DNA of 64,000 nt, taken from Alphaproteobacteria bacterium. Its GTDB lineage: Bacteria > Pseudomonadota > Alphaproteobacteria > Micavibrionales > Micavibrionaceae. The notes beneath the pieces are model-generated. The model ran no database searches. It saw only the letters and a program-made list of their open reading frames with translations, and had not been told where the DNA came from. Positions 35,416-42,584 of this stretch are shown piece by piece. The stretch spans positions 248,001 to 312,000 of the forward strand of contig JAUIIA010000001.1 of NCBI GenBank assembly GCA_030432025.1, read 5' to 3'. Position numbers and translations under genes: made by a program. The stretch's first letter is position 1. Every line of letters starts with the position of its first letter.

Positions 35416-35469
35416 CAAGCGTTTAGGAGCAAATTTAACCCTTATACTCTTTGAAAGGAGTGATGCACT

Positions 35470-35676
35470 GTGGTCAGTGTAAATGTACGCGATAACAATG
35501 TCGATCAGGCTTTGAAAGTACTCAAAAAGAAGATGCAACGAGAAGGCATTTTCCGTGAGATGAAGCTTCGTCGTCACTACGAGAAACCTTCTGAAAAGAA
35601 GGCACGCGAACAGTCTGAATCCATCCGCCGTTCACGCAAAATGGAGCGTAAACGCCGAGATCGTGACGGGTTCTAG
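35470..35676 (+). CDS. rpsU: 30S ribosomal protein S21
   Basis: 68 residues, the alphaproteobacterial length. The sequence [20 protein letters not shown] and [20 protein letters not shown] matches S21, which helps mRNA selection by the small subunit. The start is GTG at 35470, 9 nt after an AAAGGAG ribosome-binding site. A TATACT -10 lies at 35444. It is a single-gene unit ending in a strong terminator. Confidence 0.97.
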   Translation: MVSVNVRDNNVDQALKVLKKKMQREGIFREMKLRRHYEKPSEKKAREQSESIRRSRKMERKRRDRDGF

Positions 35677-35699
35677 ACATTAAATACATATCCATTTTA

Positions 35700-35737
35700 C
35701 AAAAACCGCTGGCAAATCTTTGCAGCGGTTTTTTTAT
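35700..35737 (+). terminator. Rho-independent terminator of rpsU
   Basis: AAAACCGCTG and CAGCGGTTTT form a 10-bp stem around GCAAATCTTTG, followed by TTT. It is the clearest intrinsic terminator in the window. Confidence 0.85.
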
Positions 35738-35784
35738 GGCCTATAATTAAAGAGTATGGTCACAACAGAATTTTTCTAAAATAT

Positions 35785-37113
35785 ATGCTCAAAAAAATTA
35801 TTCTCCCCTCGTTGTTCCTTTTTTCTCTAGCGCTTGCCGGAACGGCCATTGCCCAGAGCTGGGTATATTTCAAATCTAAAACGGCACTTTTCAATGTTCG
35901 CGTTTACAACAACATCAAGGAAGAGATTAACAAATTCCGCATCAGCGAAAAAACAGTCGCGCAATACGGGCAGAGTGTTTCGACATTCGACCAACGTCAA
36001 TATAAAGGCGGCGTTGTTAAAAACTACATCATCAAATACGAACAAACGCTCGGTTTACCTTTTGGTCAGCAAGATGCTGCGAACCTGATCAAAAAGGAAA
36101 TGGATCTTTACACCGATTATTACACAACGCTGAACGGTACACTTGTCGATAAAACCGACCTCATGACCGAAGACGGTTTTCCAGCCGGAGAAATCTGGGT
36201 CGATTACATGGACCCTGCTATCGGCGAACAAAGTATCAAGATCAAAGTTATCTTCACAGAGTCCACAAAGTTCCAGCACATTATCAGCGGACCGAGAAAG
36301 TGGATCACCTCTCATAAAACCAAAGAACACGTCGAATCCCTCGACCTTAAAGCCGGATATATGCAGGATAGAGGATCCATTCAAGAAGAATGGCGAAGCG
36401 TTACCTCTCCCATGCGTTTATTTACCGTGTTCCTGCCCGAACCGGGAAGTGCGTATTTCCCGTACGACTACAAAGTCTATTTCGACAGACATACCGAACG
36501 CGTAAGCGCGGTGTTCAGGGACCCGATCTGGAACATGAAGGTTTACTATAACGTCTACGGCTATATCCCTAATGGTGAAGTCAACACAGCGCGTGCACAA
36601 AGTATCGTGACGCAGAGACATATCAAGAGACACCGCCTGACTGCGGACGGTTTGAAGTTCACGCATTTGACGGTTGCCGATAAAAACATCATGGAAACCT
36701 CCTATGATATTTTAGCGCCGAAAGGTAAGCCCAATGTCCGTTGGGTAAAGCTGCGCGTTCAGCATGAGGACAACAAAATGGTTGTTCATGAATTGCTCGG
36801 GCCAAAGCATATTATTGACGGTCCGTTCTTCGAGTATCTGCTGAATAACGGGAAGTTCCACCCCGATCTTCAGCTGACATATGACGAAGCGAAGAAAATC
36901 AAAATGCGCACAGATAAAAAGGCGGCTGTCTTCAACCCTGACCTCGAAGATTTGGATGACGAGGAAGAGAATACAGAAGACAGCGAAGAAAAAAACAAAG
37001 AAGAAACCTCGGATGACGGCGATGGCGACACGATGAGCGAAGGCGCTTATGAGGATGAGTGGGAAGATGATGAACCACAGAACGACAAGAAAACCGAAAG
37101 CACCGAGAATTAA
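35785..37113 (+). CDS. Secreted hypothetical protein with acidic tail
   Basis: 442 residues. A signal peptide is clear (cleavage after GTAIA, about residue 22). The body (25-380) is rich in beta-strand-forming, aromatic and charged residues, with no family I recognise. The last 60 residues are almost entirely Glu, Asp, Lys, Ser and Thr (DLEDLDDEEENTEDSEEKN), a low-complexity acidic tail that might bind cations. It ends in a 4-bp overlap with the convergent aminopeptidase gene. Confidence 0.75.
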   Translation: MLKKIILPSLFLFSLALAGTAIAQSWVYFKSKTALFNVRVYNNIKEEINKFRISEKTVAQYGQSVSTFDQRQYKGGVVKNYIIKYEQTLGLPFGQQDAANLIKKEMDLYTDYYTTLNGTLVDKTDLMTEDGFPAGEIWVDYMDPAIGEQSIKIKVIFTESTKFQHIISGPRKWITSHKTKEHVESLDLKAGYMQDRGSIQEEWRSVTSPMRLFTVFLPEPGSAYFPYDYKVYFDRHTERVSAVFRDPIWNMKVYYNVYGYIPNGEVNTARAQSIVTQRHIKRHRLTADGLKFTHLTVADKNIMETSYDILAPKGKPNVRWVKLRVQHEDNKMVVHELLGPKHIIDGPFFEYLLNNGKFHPDLQLTYDEAKKIKMRTDKKAAVFNPDLEDLDDEEENTEDSEEKNKEETSDDGDGDTMSEGAYEDEWEDDEPQNDKKTESTEN

Positions 37114-38891
37114 AGCGCTTTCGTTTTTTGCTCCAGCCAATCTTTTTCATCCGCGCCAAGATGCGGGCTTAGCGTCTCAAAGACCAGAGCGTGATATCTG
37201 TTCAACCAGCCTTTTTCCTGTTTCGACAAAAGCGAAACATCGATCAAACTTACATCGATAGGCGCGTAGCTGACGGTTTCAAAATCAAGCATGGCTGTAC
37301 CGTTGGAATTTGTCTGCCCGGTCTCCCGAACATAAATCAGGTTTTCAATGCGGATGCCGTATTCATTACTCTTGTAATATCCGGGCTCATTGGAAATCAG
37401 CATCCCCGCCTCAAACGCAGTTTTTCCGCGCGGCGATATATTTGCAGCTTCTTCATGCACGGCCAGATAGCACCCGACCCCGTGGCCCGTACCGTGGGCA
37501 AAGTCTAAATGCTCCGACCATAACGGCTGACGCGCCAGCGTATCCACCTGTGCCCCTGTCGTACCTTGCGGGAAGCGGGCCTGCGCGACAGCGATATGTC
37601 CTTGCAGCACGAGGGTGTTGCGCTCCACCATTTCGGGAGACGGCTCACCAATCGCAATGGTGCGGGTAATGTCCGTGGTTCCCGCTATATCCGTGCCGTC
37701 ATAATATTGGCCGCCGCTATCGACCAAAAACAGGCTGCCGCCGTTGAGCGGTATGTTGGTTTTTTCGGATGAGCGGTAATGGACGATAGCGCCATTCGGG
37801 CCGTACCCCGCGATTGTCGGAAAGCTCGCGCCTTTGAACGCGGCATGCTCTTTTCGAGATTCATACAGCTTGGCTTCCGCATCCAGCTCCGTAACATCTT
37901 CGGCTGGTGTATTCAGATCTAGCCAGCGCAGAAATTTTACAAGCGCGATACCGTCTGCAATGTGCGCCTTTTTAATCGCGTCATACTCCGATACGGTTTT
38001 GGCCGCTTTTGGTTTTACGCACGGGTCTTTGATGTTTTTAACCTCAACCTGCCTGCGCTCCAAATCACGCTTAAACCAGAGCGGCGTAGAGGATGGGTCA
38101 AGCAACACCGTACCGCTTTGTAATTCATCCAGACAATCAAAGCCCTTTACCTCGACTATTCCATCCAGAGCATTGAGGACATCCTGCTCCAGTTTTCCCT
38201 GATCAATAATCCATGAAACAGGCTTTGCTTCATCGGCATAGATGATGGCATAGGACAGGACGCTCGGAATAAAATCAATGTCAGAGCCACGAACATTCAG
38301 CAGCCATGAGATCGAATCCGGCATCGTCAGAATGCAGGCTTGAGCCTCGTGCTGGCGAACAATATCCGCAATTTCCGCTTTCTTTTCGCGCACAGATTTT
38401 CCGGCGATCTGTTCATTGAAAAGCACCACCTGCCCCATCGGCTTCTCGGGCTGGTCGAACCAAACCTTGTCGATCAAGTTACCTTCGACAGGCTTCAAAA
38501 CCACCTTCGGCGATTTCTTTTCAATATTTTCAATTTGATCGACAGTGAACAGCATCGGGTCGAAGCCGATAACGTATCCTTCGTCAACATTGTCCTCCAA
38601 CCACCCGTGGGCGCCCGTCTTGACACTGTCAGCGGTATCGAAAACCGCGCGGTCAACTTGTGCATCGAGCTGTAGGGTGTAGCGACCATCACTGAGGACG
38701 CAGGCTTTATCTTTAAGAACAACCGCGATGCCTGCCGACCCTGTAAAGTCGGTCAGCCATTTCAAACGCTCGGCATACGGCGCGACGAACTCGCCTTGAA
38801 ACTCATCCGCTTTTGGCACGATGTAGCCGTCCAGACCGTGATCTTCGATAACGGTGCGAAGCGCGCTGATTTTTGCCTGTGTATTATCCAT
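37110..38891 (-). CDS. Aminopeptidase P family protein (Xaa-Pro aminopeptidase)
   Basis: 593 residues. Two creatinase-like N-terminal domains (1-310) precede the pita-bread metallopeptidase domain (315-540). Metal ligands are visible: the Asp pair in DSGGQYYDGTDIAGTTDITRT, the His of HGTGHGVGCYLAVHE, and two Glu in NEPGYY and IRIENL. The length matches the long, eukaryote-like aminopeptidase P. It cleaves an N-terminal residue before proline. I choose the ATG at 38891; an in-frame TTG six nt upstream is less likely. Confidence 0.92.
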   Translation of the reverse strand: MDNTQAKISALRTVIEDHGLDGYIVPKADEFQGEFVAPYAERLKWLTDFTGSAGIAVVLKDKACVLSDGRYTLQLDAQVDRAVFDTADSVKTGAHGWLEDNVDEGYVIGFDPMLFTVDQIENIEKKSPKVVLKPVEGNLIDKVWFDQPEKPMGQVVLFNEQIAGKSVREKKAEIADIVRQHEAQACILTMPDSISWLLNVRGSDIDFIPSVLSYAIIYADEAKPVSWIIDQGKLEQDVLNALDGIVEVKGFDCLDELQSGTVLLDPSSTPLWFKRDLERRQVEVKNIKDPCVKPKAAKTVSEYDAIKKAHIADGIALVKFLRWLDLNTPAEDVTELDAEAKLYESRKEHAAFKGASFPTIAGYGPNGAIVHYRSSEKTNIPLNGGSLFLVDSGGQYYDGTDIAGTTDITRTIAIGEPSPEMVERNTLVLQGHIAVAQARFPQGTTGAQVDTLARQPLWSEHLDFAHGTGHGVGCYLAVHEEAANISPRGKTAFEAGMLISNEPGYYKSNEYGIRIENLIYVRETGQTNSNGTAMLDFETVSYAPIDVSLIDVSLLSKQEKGWLNRYHALVFETLSPHLGADEKDWLEQKTKAL

Positions 38892-38955
38892 GATCAATAT
38901 ACTGGCTTGGTGCGTTGCCTTTTGCTAGTGTTTTATGAAACAAATTGAGGGCCTT

Positions 38956-39402
38956 ATGCCATATTTATTATTAGTCATCGGCCTGTTGGTCGGCCTTTAC
39001 GCCCTGTACCGCTTTTTCCTGAACGCGGATGTGCATCAGGTTAAGGCGTTTTTCCTTCTGGCGATGCTGGTCATTCTGTGTACCGCTTTGTTTACTCTGG
39101 CTGTTACAGGGCGCCTGCCTGCTGCGCTCGCTATCATGACCGCACTGGCACCATTAGCTGCAGGCTGGTGGAAAGCACAGAAGGAAAGCGATGAAGGCCC
39201 CGATGTATTCTTCACGCAAGACACGGAGATCAGTACCCGTAAAAAAGCCTTACAGGTTTTGGGACTGGACGAAGGTGCCAAGGACGACGAAATCAAACAT
39301 GCCTATAAAAAGCTTATGCAAAAAGTCCATCCCGACCATGAAGGTTCGGAATGGATTGCTGCAAAGCTCAATGAAGCGCGTGATTTCCTACTAAATGACT
39401 AG
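38956..39402 (+). CDS. Membrane-anchored J-domain protein
   Basis: About 148 residues. Two or three hydrophobic helices fill residues 1-75. A C-terminal J-domain (about 100-148) follows, with the HPD motif in KVHPDHEGSEWIAAKLNEARDFL. This layout resembles the TIM14/DjlC-type co-chaperones of DnaK in alphaproteobacteria. I choose the ATG at 38956 because GAGGG lies 5 nt upstream; an in-frame ATG at 38935 would add seven residues. Confidence 0.8.
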   Translation: MPYLLLVIGLLVGLYALYRFFLNADVHQVKAFFLLAMLVILCTALFTLAVTGRLPAALAIMTALAPLAAGWWKAQKESDEGPDVFFTQDTEISTRKKALQVLGLDEGAKDDEIKHAYKKLMQKVHPDHEGSEWIAAKLNEARDFLLND

Positions 39403-39407
39403 CAGTT

Positions 39408-39436
39408 TTGTGTACTGCAAAAAAATAGGCTATACA
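39408..39436 (+). promoter_or_regulatory. Predicted galU promoter, leaderless
   Basis: TTGTGT at 39408-39413, a 17-bp spacer and TATACA at 39431-39436. The predicted transcription start (about 39443) coincides with the galU ATG at 39442, and no ribosome-binding site is present. Confidence 0.5.
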
Positions 39437-39441
39437 AAAAT

Positions 39442-40380
39442 ATGACTGATTCACATACTAAACCCGTACGCAAAGCCGTATTCCCCGTTGCGGGCCTCGG
39501 CACAAGATTTTTACCCGCCACCAAAGTTATGCCGAAGGAGATGTTGCCGATTAATGACCGGCCGCTGATCCAGCATGTCTTCGAGGAGGCAAGAGAGGCC
39601 GGAATTGAAGAGTTTATCTTTGTCACAGGCCGTCACAAAAACATGCTGGAAGAGCATTTTGATTTCCAACCCGAGCTGGAAGAAACACTCGAGTCCCGCG
39701 GCAAGCATGACATGCTTGAAAAAATCCGTGACTCGGAAATGGGTGCGGGGCAGCTGTTCCTGACACGTCAGCCTCGCCCATTGGGTTTGGGTCACGCTAT
39801 CTGGTGTGCGGCGAAGTTAATTGAAAACGAGCCGTTTGCCGTGTTGTTGCCGGATGTACTTATTCAGGCCCCGAAAGGCCAAGGCTGTCTGAAGCAGATG
39901 GTAGATGTGTACGGGCAAAATGGCGGTAATGTTATCGCTGTGGAGGATGTGCCCAAAGAATTGACGTTTAAATACGGTATCGTCGATACGGGTGGCGAGA
40001 ATGCCCCGGCAGGCTCATCAGGTATGGCCGTTAAAGGTCTGGTCGAAAAGCCCGATCCTGAAAAGGCACCATCAACCATGTCCGTCATCGGGCGTTATAT
40101 TCTTCAACCCGAAGTGTTTGACCATCTGTCTGCTTTCGAGACAGGAGCAGGCGGCGAAATCCAGCTAACCGATGCGATGGATAAGTTGATCGGCAAGCAA
40201 CCGTTTACCGCCATGCGTTTCCACGGCAAGAGTTACGATTCCGGAAGCCGTCTCGGCTTTATCGAAGCCAACCTTGCCTACGGTTCGGAAGACGATGAAA
40301 TCGGAGAAGACGTCAAACGCGTTATTTGTGAAATGGCAGCCAAACTAAACAAGGACAGTATGAATGAAGCCGCAGAATAG
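39442..40380 (+). CDS. galU: UTP-glucose-1-phosphate uridylyltransferase
   Basis: 312 residues. It makes UDP-glucose for cell-surface sugars. The nucleotide-binding VFPVAGLGTRFLPATKVMPKEML, the Lys-containing VEKPDPEKAPS, and GEIQLTDAMDKL are all typical of GalU. It overlaps the phosphohexomutase gene by 17 bp, so glucose-1-phosphate formation and use are coupled. Confidence 0.95.
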   Translation: MTDSHTKPVRKAVFPVAGLGTRFLPATKVMPKEMLPINDRPLIQHVFEEAREAGIEEFIFVTGRHKNMLEEHFDFQPELEETLESRGKHDMLEKIRDSEMGAGQLFLTRQPRPLGLGHAIWCAAKLIENEPFAVLLPDVLIQAPKGQGCLKQMVDVYGQNGGNVIAVEDVPKELTFKYGIVDTGGENAPAGSSGMAVKGLVEKPDPEKAPSTMSVIGRYILQPEVFDHLSAFETGAGGEIQLTDAMDKLIGKQPFTAMRFHGKSYDSGSRLGFIEANLAYGSEDDEIGEDVKRVICEMAAKLNKDSMNEAAE

Positions 40381-41800
40381 TTTTTCCTCTAACCAAAGCG
40401 GCCCATATACTTTCTCCCCCACTATCTTGCGGGAATACGATATTCGCGGTCAGGTTGGTATCAACCTGTCCGAAGAAGACGCGTATGCTCTTGGTCGTGC
40501 TTTTGGCACATGGTTGCTGCGTGAGCGCGGCGGCGATCTACAAAACCACATTTGTGTCGGCTATGACGGACGCGACAGCTCACCCGCGCTCGCAGGGGCA
40601 CTTATCGGCGGTTTAAATGAAACAGGCTTTAATGTCGTTAATATCGGCCTTGGCCCCTCGCCCATGCTGTATTTCTCAGTTAAGGACCGTGGCGCGGAAG
40701 CGGGTATCATGGTCACGGGATCACATAACCCGTCCGATTACAACGGCTTCAAGATGATGGCCAAAAGCGGCCCTGTTTTTGGTGAGCATATTCAAACGAT
40801 CGGCAAAATCTCCGCCAGCGGCGATCTTGCGAGCGGATGTGGCAATACGGACCATCTGGATATTCGTGATGATTATGTTGCACGCCTGCTCAAAGATTAC
40901 ACAGGCGAGCGTGACATGAAGGTTGCATGGGACGCCGGAAACGGTGCCGCAGGCGAAGTCCTGCGTATGCTTACTGCCAAATTACCGGGTGAGCACATCC
41001 TTTTGTTCGATGACATTGACGGCAGCTTCCCGAACCACCACCCCGACCCGACGGTCGATGCGAACCTTGTCGATCTGCAAAAAACCGTAAAGGACAATGG
41101 CTGCGATCTGGGTATCGCGTTTGACGGCGACGGCGACCGGATCGGCGTCGTTGATGAAAAAGGCGAAGTGTTAAGATGCGACATCCTGATGACGCTGTAT
41201 GCACGCGAAGTGTTGGAACAGCATCCCGAGGCTGCGATTATCGGCGATGTTAAATGCTCGCAAGTAATGTTTGACGAAATTGCCAATCTGGGCGGCAAGC
41301 CCGTGATGTGGAAAACGGGACACTCACTCATCAAGGACAAGATGGCCGAATTGGACGCACCACTTGCAGGCGAGCTTTCAGGGCATATTTTCTTTAACGA
41401 CAAATATTATGGTTTTGATGACGCGCTGTATTGCGGCATACGCTTGTTGAATGAGTTGGCCAAGGCGGATGGCCCTCTTTCCACGCTGACTGCCAGTCTG
41501 CCGAAACTTCACAACACGCCTGAATACCGCGTAGAAGTGGATGAGGAAACAAAGTTCGACATCGTCCCGCAAATTGCCGACAACCTGAAAGGCAACATGC
41601 CTGATGGGTTCGAGCTGGATGAAACGGACGGTGTGCGTGTCAAAAGCGGACAGGACTGGTGGCTGTTGCGCCCGTCGAACACACAAGCCGTACTGGTTTT
41701 CCGCGCGGAAAGCGCCAGTGAGGAAGGCTTAGAAAAACTGAAAGATATGGCGCTTCAAGAAATCGCCAAAGTCGGTTATACATTAAGCTTCGATGATTAA
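40364..41800 (+). CDS. Phosphomannomutase/phosphoglucomutase
   Basis: 478 residues, alpha-D-phosphohexomutase family (AlgC/ManB type). The phosphoserine loop is TGSHNPSDYNGFK (about residue 112), the magnesium site DGDGDRIGV, the sugar-binding GELSGHIFF, and the C-terminal phosphate-binding RPSNTQAVLVFRAE. It interconverts hexose-1- and hexose-6-phosphates and presumably supplies GalU. The start lies inside the end of galU. Confidence 0.93.
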   Translation: MKPQNSFSSNQSGPYTFSPTILREYDIRGQVGINLSEEDAYALGRAFGTWLLRERGGDLQNHICVGYDGRDSSPALAGALIGGLNETGFNVVNIGLGPSPMLYFSVKDRGAEAGIMVTGSHNPSDYNGFKMMAKSGPVFGEHIQTIGKISASGDLASGCGNTDHLDIRDDYVARLLKDYTGERDMKVAWDAGNGAAGEVLRMLTAKLPGEHILLFDDIDGSFPNHHPDPTVDANLVDLQKTVKDNGCDLGIAFDGDGDRIGVVDEKGEVLRCDILMTLYAREVLEQHPEAAIIGDVKCSQVMFDEIANLGGKPVMWKTGHSLIKDKMAELDAPLAGELSGHIFFNDKYYGFDDALYCGIRLLNELAKADGPLSTLTASLPKLHNTPEYRVEVDEETKFDIVPQIADNLKGNMPDGFELDETDGVRVKSGQDWWLLRPSNTQAVLVFRAESASEEGLEKLKDMALQEIAKVGYTLSFDD

Positions 41801-41814
41801 AGGATAAATTATAT

Positions 41815-42462
41815 ATGAGCATTCAAATTGACACTGGGATTTTGGAATTGATGGCTTCGAAAGTCTGCCACGATATCATTAGCCCTATTGGCGCCGTGAA
41901 TAACGGGATCGAGTTCCTGACCGAGATGGGAGACCAGGTCGATGAGGAAGTCGTCAATTTGATCTCTTTCAGCGCGTCACAGGCTTCGGCCAAGCTTAAA
42001 GCCTACCGCATGGCTTATGGGGCGGGTGGTGCTGACGATTCCATCAAACCCGAAGAAGTGCATCAAGCTATAGAAGCGATTGTCGGTGAAGAGAAAAAAG
42101 TGATGCAGGAATGGGACCCGTATGGCGAACTGGGCTACGGTGATGACCGTCCCAAAGCTTTCTGCAAAATGCTTATCTGCGGCCTTATCCTCGCGATGGA
42201 ATGCCTGCCTAAAGGCGGCACACTCGAAGTTAAACCCGGTGACGGGAATGAAACCATTGTGGTCGCGAAAGGTGTCAACGCCTCCATTCGTGAACGCACA
42301 GGCGAAGCGCTAGAGCAAAAGATTCCGCGTGATGCTCTGGAACCGAAATACGTTCACCCATATTTGATGGGCTTACTCGGAAGTGCATATGGCTACAGCG
42401 CAACGATGCACGAAGCCGAAGAAGACGTGGTGCATATCCATATAAAACTTCCTGCCGAGTAG
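41815..42462 (+). CDS. chpT: Histidine phosphotransferase ChpT
   Basis: 215 residues. The phosphorylated His is in ASKVCHDIISPIGAVNNGIEFL (H about 19), the ChpT signature. The C-terminal half is a degenerate ATPase-like domain that binds receivers. ChpT carries phosphate from CckA to CtrA and CpdR, so it belongs to the pathway of the ctrA gene at 807. It lies 14 nt after the phosphohexomutase gene and may be cotranscribed with it. Confidence 0.9.
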   Translation: MSIQIDTGILELMASKVCHDIISPIGAVNNGIEFLTEMGDQVDEEVVNLISFSASQASAKLKAYRMAYGAGGADDSIKPEEVHQAIEAIVGEEKKVMQEWDPYGELGYGDDRPKAFCKMLICGLILAMECLPKGGTLEVKPGDGNETIVVAKGVNASIRERTGEALEQKIPRDALEPKYVHPYLMGLLGSAYGYSATMHEAEEDVVHIHIKLPAE

Positions 42463-42584
42463 CATTTTCAGACTCTCTCCGTACGACCGTGTTCACCCCA
42501 CTGAAAAACTAGGGGCGTGAGGGTATTTTCCCGTACACTTAATCTTAGCAGCCCTTTAATTTTAAGCCTGTTTAAGGATGGTGT

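Noticed and set aside
39402-39427. Hairpin before galU (GCAGT...ACTGC) as a terminator
   Set aside because: The stem is only 5 bp and is followed by A residues on the plus strand. It overlaps the predicted galU -35 region.
42539-42575. TTAA cluster upstream of cheA as a CtrA site
   Set aside because: The TTAA spacings are 17, 6 and 10 bp, and none is the required 11.
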